From Theobroma cacao (taxonomy: Eukaryota; Streptophyta; Magnoliopsida; Malvales; Malvaceae): a stretch of 64,000 nucleotides of DNA. The stretch lies in the NCBI RefSeq assembly GCF_000208745.1, contig NC_030854.1:24719844-24783843 (forward strand). Direction: 5' to 3'. This document shows, piece by piece, positions 33,621-45,961 of the stretch (positions are counted from its first letter, which is position 1; each line of letters begins with the position of its first letter). The notes under the pieces were generated by a model. That model was not told where the DNA came from and did not search any database. It saw only the letters and a list, made by a program, of their open reading frames with translations. Made by a program: the position numbers and the translations under genes.

Positions 33621-36600
33621 TGCCGTGCTTGCTACCTTGCTTGATTTTGACCTATTTTTCACCCATTTAACTTCATGGATTGATCATGGGTTTTTGAAAC
33701 ACTATGAGGTTATCAATCAAAGTTTGAAATAAGAGGTTTTTAGTAAGAAATTAAATCAATTGCATTGTTTTTGAAACAAGTGCATCATGATTTTCAAATT
33801 CTTCCTATTGAATGCTTGTTCCCTTCTTATGTTTACTCATTGAGTTTTATACTCACATTTTTAAACTTCATGTTTTTAGATTTAGAGGCAGCTAGGACCT
33901 AGATTGAGTTATCCACGTATGCTTGCTTTCTTGGTAGGTACTATAACATCTCAGTAGTTGTACCTTCACCCACGGTCACTCTGTTGACGGTCAAGGGTCT
34001 GTTACCTGTGAACATGCATATGTAATGAAATCCGCTTGTATCCATGTTATAAGTCAAATATGTATATTTGATTACTGATACCACTAGGAGTTGGCAGACG
34101 AGTGACATTATTTTGACATAATAAAATTGTAAGTATTGGGTCAATATAAAATGTTACTAAAATATTTTAGTAGAGAATTACAATATGTAGTTTTAGAAAT
34201 GATGGTTGGGAATGATGATCGGGATTGCATAAAAAGGCTTGCTTGGGCTTAATGGGCTATGCCCATTAGGCCCATGCGTCGATCATGGCCCGAGATTTGG
34301 GCTGTGACACGGTTAGACCATTTCGGATCAATAGTGATGCAAAAAATTATTGAAAATTAATATGATCATTCATTGAAAAACCAAAAGATTTTTCAATTTA
34401 ATGAAATACTTATGTGTTGCTTGCTCTCAAGGTAAATAAATTATAAGGCTATTACTAGTTAAAGTTGGGACTAAATTCTTTACGTTTTTGAAACATATTT
34501 AAGGTTATATGTGGATTCATACATCCACTATGTGAACTATTTAGATATTTTACGATTTTAATCGATACATCAATTAAATGGTCAATGTGTAATTATTATC
34601 AACTTGCAATTTCATATTTACAAGATTAATTACCCAAATCATTTGTTTGGAAACATATTTTTCTGCTTATGTAATCAAGACAATTCGTCTTGACAATATT
34701 AGTAAATTTACATCTCAAGCTTTAATACTGCATATTAGTTGAAATAACTGTTGCAGAACTTGTTGCTTATTTTGTTACACAAAACGGTCGAGTAGAATCG
34801 TTTATTCAATACTTCCAACTGATTGCAAGGTCATTACTTATAAAATTTAAACTCTTAATTTTTGTTTGGAGGCATGCTATTTTGAATGCAGCAGCATTTG
34901 TATGCATCAAGCCAAATGAGTTATTATAAATTCTCCATTATACAATTGGTTTATGATCAGGAATCAAATATTTCTCATCTAGGAATTTTTGGGTGTGTGG
35001 TATATGTTTCAATTGCTCCACAATGCAAAAAGATGAGCCCTTAAAAGAGGTTAGGAATATATGTTGGATACAAATCTCCCTTTGTAATTAAATATTTAGA
35101 ATTATCAATAGGAGATTTATTCATAGCCAAGTTTGTCGATTATCATTTTCATGAAACAGTTTTTCCAATATTAGGGAGAGAAAATAAGCAGCTGAAATTT
35201 TTTTTTCTTGGAATATATTATCATTGTCTAATTTTGATCATAGCACAAATAATATGAACTTGAAGTTCAAAAGAAAATTCATTTGTTAAAAATAGCAAAT
35301 TAGTTACCAGACATATTGACTGACCTAAAGAGAATAATAAAATCTCAAATTGCAATTGCAAATGTTTCTATTAGAGTTGATGTCCCTATAAGACAAGACA
35401 AGCCAAAAACATGGGAGACCAATCAGTTCCAAGGATAAAATCCTCGAAAAGAAAAGGAGTAACTATTCAAGATGGTCAGAAAGAGGAAGTAGAAACTCTA
35501 GAAGACATAACTGATATAAATTTCAAAAGAAATTCAAGTACCATAAATAATTGAAAATAAAGTTATCTCAATCAATTATATCATGACAGGAAAATATGAA
35601 ACTAGAATGAAATAAACGTCGACAATATTTCTGTATATAATATAATGCTCCGTATTATAAAAGAAAAATGGAGACCTTGAACTTATATTTATTGAAAAAT
35701 GTAGACAAAGAAATGATTGGCTTATGAGGAAAGACATAATTAAGGAGGAATTGAATTGAGGAATTGAATTTACTTGCAAAACATAAAGTTTTTGGACCTG
35801 TAGTTCGTACACCAAATTGTGTAAAACCAGTGAGATATAAATGGGTGTTTGTGCGAAAATGAAATAAGAAATATGAGATTATGAGATATAAAGCACAACT
35901 TGTCGTACAAAGTTTTACCCAAAAACTTGGTATTGATTATGAAGAAACATATTCTTTTATGATGGATGTAATTACATTTTGATATTTAATTAGTTTGGTA
36001 ATTCATGAAAAGCTTGAAATACGTTTGATGGATGTAGTTATAGCCTATTTATATGACTCACTTGATAATGATATCTATATGAAAATCCCCGAAGGATTTA
36101 AGTTGCTCGAAGCAGAAAATTTGAATTCTCAAAAAATTTATTTGATTAAATTTAATAAATCTTTTTTGGGATTAAAGCAATTCGGACGCATTTGATATAA
36201 TCATCTTAGTGAATATTTGTTAAAAGAAGACTATAGAAATAATCCTATATGCCAATGTATTTTATAAAAGGATTTAGATATGAATTTATCATAATTGTTA
36301 TTTATATTGATGAATTGAACATTATTGGAACTCCTGGAGAGTTATCAACAGCCGTGAATTACTTAAAAAGTGAATTTAAGATGAAAAACCTTGGAAAACA
36401 AAGTTTTATTTGAGTTTTTAGATTGACTACTTGACAAATGAAATTTTATCCATCAATCAAATTATATAACAAAAAGTCTAAAACAATTCTATATGGACAA
36501 AACATATCCATTGAGTTCACCAAGGGTTGTAAGGTCACTAGATGTAAAAAAGAGACCATTTCCGATCTCATGAGGATAATAAAGAATTTCTTAGTCTTGA

Positions 36601-37343
36601 AGTACCGTATCTTATTGCAATTGGAGCATTAATGTATATTGCTGGTAATACATAACTTGATGTATCATTTGTTCTAATTTATTAGCAAGATATAGCTCTT
36701 CTCTAAATTAAGACATTGGAATGGAATTAACTATATACTTAAACATCCCCAAAGAATAATGGATATAGGCTTATATTATTCAAATGCATTAAAATCAAAT
36801 TTAATTGGTTATACATATGCAAGATATTTATCTGATCCACAAAAAACTTGATCCTATACAATTTACTTGTTCACATATGGAGGTACGGCTATTTCATGGC
36901 ATTATGTAAAACAAACTATAATTGTTACTTCTTTTAACTATGCAGAGATTTTAGCAATTCATGAGGCAAGTCGTAAATGTATATGGTTAAAATCTGTAAC
37001 TCAATTTAAGAAATATGTGGCTTATCAACTAAGAAGGAAATTCCAATAACGTTATATGAGGATAATACTACTTGTATAGCACAGTTAAAGGAAGGATACA
37101 TTAAAGGCGATAAGACAAAACATATTTCATCAAAATTCTACTTCACTCATGTTTTCCAAGAAAAATGTGATATTAGTGTTCAACAAATTTAATCAAGTAA
37201 CAATCTAGCAGATTTATTCACTGAAGTCATTCTTATTACAATATTTGAAAAGTTGGTACAAAAAATTGGAATGCATCGTTTTAAAGATTTCTATAATGCA
37301 ACCATTAAGGGAGTAAAATATGAACTGTACTCTTTTCCTTCAT

Positions 37344-37660
37344 TGGTAGGTGTCTCGGCATTCAGTAGCTGTATATTCGTCCGAGTCTCTCCGCTAGAAA
37401 TTGAGTACTTTTTTTTTGTGTATAGATAAACCCAATGAAAATTATTAAGCCATATGTTTAGACAATGTATGTATATGTTAATGAGTATGCCACAATAAGA
37501 TGGTAATAGCTATCACTATTTTGATTCAAAGTTATGAAATATGACTTAGCAATATTTGATGAGATAATGAGCAGGATAATAAATAGTCTTGCTTGGGCTT
37601 AGTAGACTACGTCCATTGGGCCCTTGCACCGATCATGGCCCGAAATTTGGGTCGTAATAG
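37344..37660 (+). repeat. Family-B LTR 3' fragment with a 17 bp flanking direct repeat
   Basis: The 317 bp piece matches the last part of the family-B LTR (compare 5750-6071), ending gggtcgtaata. It is bracketed by two copies of GTACTCTTTTCCTTCAT (37327-37343 and 37660-37676). The second copia copy has a single, uninterrupted version of this site near 45482-45498. The piece therefore entered after the duplication or in one copy only. Confidence 0.85.
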
Positions 37661-37856
37661 TACTCTTTTCCTTCATCAAGGTTTTTTTCACTGAATTTTT
37701 CTTGATAAGGTTTTTAATGATGCACTATTTTAAAAGTGTATTCTTGAAAAGAATTATGTACTCTTTTTCCTTCACTCGGATTTTTTCTCATGAGGTTTTT
37801 TTCTATTAAAGTTTTAACAAGATATATTCTTAATACAATGGACATTCAAGGGAGAA

Positions 37857-38149
37857 TGTTATAAATAAATGTGTGAATGCCCATTATATTATGACCCAAG
37901 AAGTGCAGACTAAGTCAAATAACTCAATAGGCAAGATACAATATATACAATATGATTTGAATTCTTAGATAAAATTAAATTAAGATTATAATTCAAAAGA
38001 TTGTTATACTTATAATTAAGTCATTCATTTCATTTGTAAAGACACATTTGAATAAGATCTTTTTATTCCCTTTAAATACTTTCTTTTCTCTCTAAATACT
38101 TTTTTTATATTTCTCTTATAGTTGTTCTCTTAATATTTATTTCATAACA
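37857..38149 (+). repeat. Right LTR of copia copy 1
   Basis: It starts tgttataaat right after the purine-rich 'caagggagaa' (polypurine-tract position) and ends ttcataaca. It has more point differences from the left LTR (29636-29908) than expected for a young element. Confidence 0.88.
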
Positions 38150-38159
38150 AACAATAAAT

Positions 38160-38760
38160 AATACTCTTTTTTTTTCAAATTGCATATATATTTTTTATTT
38201 CATTTCAAAATTATATTGACCTTTTTTTAACAACTAAACTCTTGCTTTTTAGTACTTTTCTTTTATGTTTTAAAATTAAAAATCTTATTATTATTTTACC
38301 AATGTCATAATTTTTTTAAAAATATAGCAAAACACTGCAAGTCACTTGTAAGTAAAAAATACATCTATATAACTTTTAACATTTTTTTTTACTTTTTAAT
38401 ATTAAAAATACTATAATTATCAATATTATAAAATAATTTACTTGAACATGATTTTTTAAACTTGAGTTGAGTTCAAAATACTATTTTTTTAAAAAAAAAA
38501 AAAGATTCGAACTCATACTCTATTTACTAATTAATAAATTAAATGCTCAAATGTAAAACTCTATTATATTGATAAATATTATTTTTATTTAATTTTAATT
38601 TTAAAATATATTTAAGAATATTAAAATTAATAATAAATTCTATTAAAATAAGTAGACCAAACTCTAATTCATAAGTAAACTTTAAAGATATCAACCGAAC
38701 CCAACTTAACCCGACTCATGGACTCATGTACCTGAGATGGACATGGACACTGGAACAAAG
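38160..38760. other. AT-rich spacer, duplicated at 45967-46590
   Basis: No gene is visible. A minus-strand copy of the SINE-like repeat lies at about 38480-38570. Colinear sequence occurs in the second unit. Confidence 0.6.
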
Positions 38761-38789
38761 TTCCATAAGACCCAAAGCTCACTTTATGA

Positions 38790-39014
38790 ATGAAGTTATT
38801 TGCGGTCTTACTTGCGTGCTTAACCGGCCTGCATAATACTGGAGCAAAGAACATAAACAAAATAATTGAGCTACAAACAAAAGATTACAAGGAAGAAGGA
38901 AAAATGAAGAAGCAATTAAGAAGACAAGGTGTAATTTTTTTTATAAAAAGATTCTCATCCATTGATAAAAGCCATCCAATATCTACATACCAAGTGACGT
39001 CCATCTTATGGTAA
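38790..39014 (+). CDS. Conserved 74-codon ORF with signal-peptide-like N-terminus (copy 1)
   Basis: The ORF reads MKLFAVLLACLTGLHNTGA, then a charged middle (KDYKEEGKMKKQLRRQG) and IKRFSSIDKSHPIS. The first 19 residues look like a secretion signal. Its duplicate at 46619-46846 is 75 codons. An indel around the RR motif differs between the copies by a multiple of three, so both remain open. The stop is followed by a gtaag-like donor ('atggtaagttgac'), so it could also be an exon. I do not recognise the family. It converges on the bZIP-like gene. Confidence 0.35.
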   Translation: MKLFAVLLACLTGLHNTGAKNINKIIELQTKDYKEEGKMKKQLRRQGVIFFIKRFSSIDKSHPISTYQVTSILW

Positions 39015-39662
39015 GTTGACTTAATCTTTATGCAGTTACTACAACGTAAACAAAAGATAATACAGCAATTTCATGTTCACCAAAGTTTGTAAATTTCACC
39101 TGTAGTGTATAAGATAATAATACCTGCACCAATCAGATAAATACAAAGATGAGAATCGAAGGAGTAATTAAGATCAAGCACATTTCAGTAGCAAAAAGGC
39201 AGCAGCAGCAGCAGCAAAGTGAATAATTCATTGACGACCACCTCCACTGATAACATAATGGAGCCACCGCTACAATGCCGAGATCAGCATCTTACCCACC
39301 AGCTACACACCCAATGAACAGAATAGTAGAAAACCAAATTCTTTTTCTCTTTCCCCCTTCCCATCATAGGCAAGTGAGAAATGTGAGAGCGAAAAGGAAG
39401 AGAGGGTTGAAGATCAAAGAGTGAAAATGAGAGGAGAAAGAGATCAAAGAAAAATAGTGGTCGAAGATTTAACTAAGAAGTCCCGAAAAGAAAAGAGATC
39501 AAAAGGTGAACAAGAAGAAGCTAAACTACTATTTGAGGATATGTCAAAAAGTAGCCATGTAGTGCGCTCAGATCAAAGCAGAAAGAATGGACCAAGCACT
39601 ACAAGCTGCGCTTGCAAATAAAACATAGCACACATTGTCCATTGAGAAAGAACACGTACTTA

Positions 39663-40765
39663 CTACAGCAGAGGCATATCTTCTGATGATATTCTAGCTT
39701 CCTGTTCTTGTTCACACTTCTTATCATTGTCACTTATTATCTTCCCACATAAAGCATCATTCTGCACCTTGAGGACTTTATTTTCAATTCTCAGTCTTGC
39801 ATTCTCAGCCTCAAGCAGTGATAAGTTATTAAGATTGGCATTCTTCCTCAGTGAAGCGTTTTCATCTTTTAGCTTCTCATTTTCAAGACGCAGTGGATCG
39901 GCCTACAATGAAAACTACAGATTTAAAAATAAATACCAGCATAAGCTCAAACATGTATGAGAGCATCGAATGTTGTCTTTTTGGAATGAGCTTACGGTAA
40001 TAAAAGCTCAAAATCATTTGAACTAAAGTTTATTAACAAAGCCCATATGAAATGAATAATAATAATAACAAACCATCATTCTGCACCTTAAGGACTTTAT
40101 TTTCAATTCTTTTTCCCGATATTTCTTATCAGTTTTCCTTTTCCGATCTCTATCTGGTTCAGATAATTTTGAATTGCTTCTTTTCAAAAGAGAAGCGTTG
40201 GAATTGTTTGGAGCTTGAGATGCTTGGGTTAGGATATTTTCAGGTTGATTATTGCTTGGAGGCCAGAAGGTGTTCGGAAAAGGCAATAATTCCATTTGTT
40301 GCTGCTGAAAAATGGAACTCCAATCCTGAAAATGCAAAATATTTTAACTCAAAACTGATCATCTACAGAATCAAATAGAATAATAGCTTCAATTTCTGTA
40401 TTCCATTCTGAAAATAAAAATCACCCACAGCCACAAAAGCCTGGAATATATTGGAAAAAGATGAAGATTATTAAGTCTACAGATCCATCTATAACATAAA
40501 AAAGGAGTCGAAAAGAGAAAAACCCCCCAAAAGAGCGGATCCTTAATCTAACAGAGCAAAACAATCTGTTCTTACAAAGTCAACGACCATTTAATCTGTG
40601 GGTTAAACTTAAAAGAGAAAAATATATACAAATAGCATCCTTTTTATTCTGATAAGAAACGCTTACGACTTCATCACCATGAGAGCAGGTTTCACCGGGG
40701 CGCTTCTGGGAGAAGACTGACTCGTTCCTCAACTTGGTAGCAGATGCAGAAAATAACTCCTCCAT
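39663..40765 (-). pseudogene. bZIP-like gene copy 1, exon 3 lost
   Basis: Exon 1 is 40667-40765 (MEELFSAS...SQKRPGETCSHGDEV, donor gtaagc). Exon 2 runs from 40325 to about 40111 (DWSSIFQQQQMELLPF, DRDRKRKTDKKYRE). Exon 4 is 39663-39902 (ADPLRLENEKLKDENASLR ... MPLL, stop). Exon 3, intron 2 and most of intron 3 are missing. A 37 bp patch at 40074-40110, copied from exon 4, is fused to exon 2 out of frame, so reading through gives a short foreign tail ending at 40023. The first leucine-zipper segment is lost. Compare the complete copy at 47219-52725. Confidence 0.8.
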
Positions 40766-41902
40766 GGATTGATTTAGCAGCATCTATGGCAGCTAACCCA
40801 TTTCCATATATATTTGTAAACAAGGTAATTGGCTTGGAGGTGAGACGGGCGACAGAAATAGAGAGTCGATGAGAGAGCCCAAACGTATCGATAACGCACG
40901 GGATCGAGCGATGTTTTGTTTTTTGTTTTTTTAATAATTGGGAAAGGAAGTTTCAACTAATTTTTTAGATAGAGAGATAACACATTAATTAATGAGTTAA
41001 ATGTTTGAATATTTATGTGATATTTTGTATTTATTAGTGTATAATCCTTATTATGTCTCTCGATCTCCATGTTATTAAGAGATTAACGCGATTTTTTGTT
41101 TATAAATACTAGCTTTTGTTATATAAATATCTCCATAGATCAGGAATATAAATAAGTAATAAGTGATATTAAGTAGGCTAAAACTAAAGTGAAGGATATA
41201 AGAGTCGAGATAGATTGAATTATTGTAAAAATTCTCCTTTTTATAAGTAAAGAGTTATTGTAATGAAAATATTTTACAATTAAATTTGATAAAATATCAT
41301 GAATTTTTTATCAATAAAAGATGATATGGATCTTGAATATATAAAAATAAATCTTCTACTTAATCATTTTTTTGAATCGAAAACTTAAGCCTGTAACACT
41401 ATATGTTAGACACATTACGCTTTCTTTTCAACTTTCTTCCATAGTTTTGGTTTTTTTCTCTCAAGAAAAATTTTTAATTAAAAAATATTATATATGTATC
41501 ACTTTAATTATTCTCCCATCTCTTTGTTGTGGTGCTTTAAATTATTCATTATTTTACATATATTTTGAAAAAAATATTATTATAACTTTTCATAAAATTT
41601 CTAACATGATTTATTTACTTAACAAATTAACGAATATCATTTATTTTAAGTAAAAAAATATAATATTAGCATTCTGAATATTTAACTCATTAGTTAGTAC
41701 ATAATCTCTCTATTTAAAAAATAAGATTCGAATATCTCTTTCTTTAATTTTAAAATATATAATATAAATAAACAAAATAAAAAACATCATAGTTCATAAA
41801 TAGATAAAAACATCATTTTCTTCTTTAATTGGATTTGAATATTAAACTTAAATAAAGCTCTGCGTTAATAAAAAAGGAATTTTGGCCAAACCAAGTGAGT
41901 CA
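40766..41902. other. Upstream flank of bZIP-like copy 1
   Basis: The region presumably held the promoter. Apart from a SINE-like copy near 41673-41760, it is AT-rich with no coding potential. The part from 41100 on matches 53210-53991 in the second unit; the wording (aataaaagatgatatggatcttg) resembles copia LTR ends, so an older LTR remnant is possible. Confidence 0.45.
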
Positions 41903-44900
41903 TTATATTTAAATGATATGTTTTTATTATGTGTTTGAATTCTATATTTAATATTCTTTTGTATTAACTTGCAAGTTTCTTATTGTATATACCCTTTTTT
42001 ATTGAAGAAAAATATAAATATTCATATTGTTGGATCCAAGATCTACGATGTAAATGTATGTCTAGCAAACATTGTTATAACGCATACTATATTTAAAGAC
42101 AATAAATATTTTTTTCATTTGACAACGGAAAAAAATCAATATCAATACAATATTTGGTAATACAAAATTAATTATAGGCTCCGGAAGAGATAACATTTTA
42201 CTACGTTGAGGAATAAAGTTTATAATAAAGGATATATTATTAAATCTCAAAGAAGTCTATTATGTTTTAAATATATTTGTCTAAATAGATATCATATTGA
42301 GACAACGAATGAAAGAGACACTTAATACCTTTATATTACATTTATTATCTTATAGAAAGTGCGTGTTGAAAAAAAATTGCTTGTTTTATTGTCTGGAGTA
42401 AACTATAAAAATATTAGAATAATTGAAACTCATGGAAAATCAAAAGTTTACTAATGATGTTAACATTTGGCATGATCGGTTGGACCATCCCGGATCAATA
42501 ATGATGCAAAAACTTATTGAAAATTAATATGATCATTCATTGAAAAACTAAAAGATTTTTCAATTTAATAAAATACTCATGTGCTGCTTGCCCTTAAGGT
42601 AAATAAATTATAAGGGTATTACCAGCTAAAGTTGGGATTGAATTCTTTGCGTTTTTGAAACATATTTAGGGTTATATGTGGATTCATACATCCACCATGT
42701 GAACCATTTAAATATTTTACGGTTTTAATCAATGTTTCAATTAAATAGTCAATACGTTATTATTATCAACTTACAATTTCATCTTTGCAAGATTAATCGC
42801 CTAAATCATTTGTTTGGAAGCATATTTTTCTGATTATGTAATCAAGACAATTCATCTTGACAATGCTAGTGAATTTACATCTCAAGCCTTTAATATTGCA
42901 AATTAGTTGGAATAATTGTTTAAGAACTTGTTACTTATGTTCATACACAAAACGGTCTAGTAGAATCATTTATTAAACACTTCCAACTGATTGCAAGGCT
43001 ATTACTTATGAAATTTAAACTCTTAATTTCTATTTGGAGGCATGCCATTTTGAATGCAACAGCATTTGTATGCATCAGGCCAAACAAGTTATCTTAAATT
43101 CTCTTTTACACAATTGGTTTATGGTTAAAAATCAAATATTTCTCATCTAAGAATTTTTGGGTGTGTGGTATATGTTTCAATTGCGCCACAATGCACAAAA
43201 ATGAGCCCTCAAAGGAGATTAGGAATATATGTTGGATACGAATCTCTCTTTGTAATTAAATATTTAGAATTATCAATAGGAGATTTATTCATGACAAAGT
43301 TTGTCGATTATCATTTTGATGAAATAATTTTTCTAACATTAGGAGAGAGAAAAAGCAGTTGAAATTATTTTTTTCTTAGAATATATTATCATTATCTAAT
43401 TTTGATCATTGCATAAATCAATGTGAACTTGAAGTTCAAAAAAAAATTTATTTGTTAAAAATAACAAATTAATTGTCAGACATATTTATTGACCTAAAAA
43501 GAATAATAAAATCTCAAATTACAGTTGCAAATGTTCCTATTAGAATTGATGTCTTTATAGGACAAAACACGCTAAAAGTGTAGAAGACCAATCGATTCCA
43601 AAGATAAAATCTTCGAAAAAAAAAAGAGTAAATATTTAAGATGGTCAGAAAGAAGAAGTCAAAACTCTAAAAGATATAATTGATAAAAATTTCAGAAGAA
43701 ATTCAAGTACCTGAAATCATTGAAAATAAAGATATATCAATCAATTATATCATGACGGGAAAATATGGAACCAGAATGAAATAAACATCGACAATATTTT
43801 TGTATATAATATAATGCTGCATATTGTAAAAGAAAAATAGAGATCTTGAACTTATATTTATTGAAGAATGTAGACAAAGAAATGATTGACCAATGAGAAA
43901 AGACGTAATTAATGAGGAATTGAATTGATTTGCAAAACGTGAAGTTTTTTTATTTGTAGTCCGTACACCAAAAAGTGTAAAATCATTGATATATAAATGA
44001 GTATTTGTGCGAAAACGAAATGAGAAATATGAGATTATGAGATATAAAGCACGACTTGTAGTGCAAAGTTTTACCCAAAAACCTAGTATTGATTATAAAG
44101 AAACATATTCTCCTACGGTGGATATAATTACATTTCAATATTTAATTAGTTTGATAATACATGAAAAGCTTGAAATGCGTCCTATGGATGTAGTTATAGC
44201 TCATTTATACAGCTCACTTGATAATGATATTTATATAAAAATCCTTGAAAGATTTAAGTTGCTTGAAGCATAAAATTTGAATTCTTGAAAAATTTATTTG
44301 ATTAAATTAAATAATTTTTTTATGGATTAAAGTAATTCGAACACATATGGTATAATCGTCTTAATGAATATTTATTGAAAGAAAGCTATATAAAAATCCT
44401 ATATGCCAATGTATTTTATAAAAAAATTTAGATATGAATTATCATAATTGTTGTTTATATTGATGAATTGAACATTATTGGAACTCCTCGAGAGTTATCA
44501 AAAGCTGTGGACTTCTTAAAGAAAGAATTTAAGATGAAAGACCTTGAAAAATAAAATTTTATTTGAGTCTTTAGATTGAATACTGGACAAATGAAATTTT
44601 ATCCATCAATCAAATTATATAATAAAAGTGCTAAAACAATTATATATGGACAAAATATATTCATTGAGTTCAGCAAAGGTTGTAAAGTCACTAGTTATGA
44701 AAAAAGGACCCTTCTGATCTCATGAGGATAATTAAGGACTTTTTGATCCTAAAATACCGTATTTAATTGCAATTTGAGCATTAATGTATCTTACAAGCAA
44801 TACATAACTTGATATATTATTTGTTGTAAATTTATTAGTAAGATATAACTCTTCTCTAAGTCAAAGACATTGAAATGGAATTAAATATATACTTCGACAT

Positions 44901-45961
44901 CTCTGAGGAACAATGGATATAAGCTTATATTATTCAAATGCATTAAAATCAAATTTAATTGGTTATACATATATAAGATATTTATCTGATCCATATAAAA
45001 CTTGATTTTAGACAGATTACTTGTTCAAATATGGAGGTACGACTATTTCATGGTGTTCTGTAAAACAAACTATAATTGCTATTTTTTTTAACCATACAGA
45101 GATTTTAGCAATTCATGAGGCAAGTTGTGAATGTGTCTGGTTAAGATCTGTAACTCAATATATTTAAAAAATGTGTGGCTTGTCAACCAAAAAGGAAATT
45201 CTAATAATGTTTATAAGGATAATATTACTTGCATAGCATAGTTAAAGGAAGGATACATTAAAAGCGATAAGATAAAACATGTTTCGTCAAAATTCTTCTT
45301 CAATCGTGTTCTCCAAGAAAAGGATGATTCTAGTGTTCAACAAATTAAGTCAAATAACAATCTATCATTTTTATTCACTGAAATCATTCCTTATACAACA
45401 TATGAAAAGTTGGTATAAAAGATTGAAATGTATTATTTTAAAGATCTCTATAATGCAACCATCAGAAAAGTAAAATATGCACTGTGCTCTTTTCTTTCGT
45501 CAAGGTTTTTTTCACTGGGTTTTTCTTGATAAGGTTTTTAATGAGGTAGTATTTCAAAAGCGTATTCTTGAAGAGAATTATGTACTTTTTTTCTTTCACT
45601 CAAATTTTTTCCTATGAGGTTTTTTCCTAACAAGATTTTAACGAGGAATGTTCTTAATAAGGGAGAGTGTTATGAATAAATGTATGAATGTTCATTATGT
45701 TATGACCCAAGAAGTGCAGACTAAGTCAAACAGCTTAATAGGTAAGATGCAAGAAATGTAATATAATTTGAATTCTTAAATAGACTTAGATTAAAATTAT
45801 AATTCAAAAGGTTGTTAACCTATAAATAGACCCTAAATAGATCCCTCACTTTATTTATAAAGACACAATTGAATAAAATCCTTTTATTCTCTCTAAATAC
45901 TTTTTTACTCTCTCTAAATACTTTCTCTTATAGTTGTTCTCTTAATATTTATTTTATAACA
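41903..45961 (+). mobile_element. Copia element copy 2, 5' truncated by the duplication
   Basis: The copy begins within the internal region and has no left LTR, because the duplicated segment started there. Protease (41980-42200: VCLANIVITHTIFKDNKYFF), DHPGSIMM (42487), integrase end (43165-43360: RRLGIYVGYESLF, GDLFMTKFVDYHF), RT (44000-44273: YKARLVVQSFTQKPSIDYKE, MDVVIAHLYSSLDNDIYI) and RNase H (45020-45400) are readable with stops. The right LTR is 45668-45961, followed by ATCAA. Confidence 0.85.
45668..45961 (+). repeat. Right LTR of copia copy 2
   Basis: It starts tgttatgaataaatg after a purine run (aagggagag) and ends ttttataaca. It is followed by ATCAA at 45962-45966, identical to the target site at 29631-29635 before the left LTR of copy 1. 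Confidence 0.88.

Larger units (their letters stand above)
31555..34309 (+). mobile_element. Family-B gypsy solo LTR, 2755 bp, inside copia copy 1
   Basis: The LTR begins tgtagtaccccg and ends gggctgtgaca. It is flanked by CGATT (31550-31554) and CGGTT (34310-34314), a 5 bp duplication with one mismatch. The uninterrupted site is preserved in the second copia copy near 42474-42482 (gatcggttggacc), which proves this is an insertion that postdates, or was not copied by, the segmental duplication. It includes the DGAC-type minisatellite at 32925-33065 and the GCTGCAG palindrome cluster at 33265-33620. Confidence 0.93.
31080..37300 (+). pseudogene. Copia pol relic, copy 1
   Basis: A protease-like stretch is at 31110-31260 (cysteine, His-T-I and the FFHLTTEKNQYQYN segment). 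The GAG-pre-integrase block with DHPGSIMM is split at 31550 by the solo LTR and resumes at 34310. Integrase-end wording is at 35000-35160 (LGIYVGYKSPF, GDLFIAKFVDYHF). RT is at 35830-36640 (YKAQLVVQSFTQKLGIDYEE, MDVVIAYLYDSLDNDIYM). RNase H is at 36860-37280 (TYGGTAISWHYVKQTIIV, LADLFTEVI). Stops and frameshifts are frequent. Everything inside matches copy 2 at 41980-45450. Confidence 0.8.
29636..38149 (+). mobile_element. Full-span Ty1/copia element (copy 1), decayed, with two later insertions
   Basis: The left LTR (29636-29908) and right LTR (37857-38149) share TG...CA ends and internal wording: 'gtgtgaatattt', 'acatttgaataagatcttttta' and 'tagttgttctctta'. Target duplication is ATCAA at 29631-29635 and AACAA at 38150-38154. 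The duplicated right LTR in the second unit is followed by a perfect ATCAA at 45962-45966, confirming the original site. Protease, integrase, RT and RNase H relics occur in copia order. Sequence between the left LTR and 31080 should hold gag, but no zinc knuckle was found. Inserted later are the solo LTR at 31555-34309 and the LTR fragment at 37344-37660. Confidence 0.88.
30979..41902. repeat. Unit 1 of a tandem segmental duplication
   Basis: The segment from 'ttatatttaaatgatatg' at 30979 to 'caagtgagtca' at 41902 is repeated in the same order and orientation at 41903-53991. Shared content is copia internal region and right LTR, AT-rich spacer, short ORF, bZIP-like gene and its upstream flank. 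At the joint, gene-flank sequence passes directly into the middle of the copia element; TCA at 41900-41902 is shared by both parental edges (30976-30978 and 53989-53991). The short-ORF region is about 95% identical by eye between units. Confidence 0.92.

Noticed and set aside
39421..39621. 66-codon ORF rich in Lys, Arg and Glu
   Set aside because: It lies in a segment deleted from the second unit, in the 3' flank of the broken bZIP-like copy, with low-complexity purine content.
39727..39960. Plus-strand ORF over bZIP-like exon 4 (also at 47283-47507)
   Set aside because: It is antisense to a leucine-zipper exon with correct splice and stop signals; its conservation follows from the exon.
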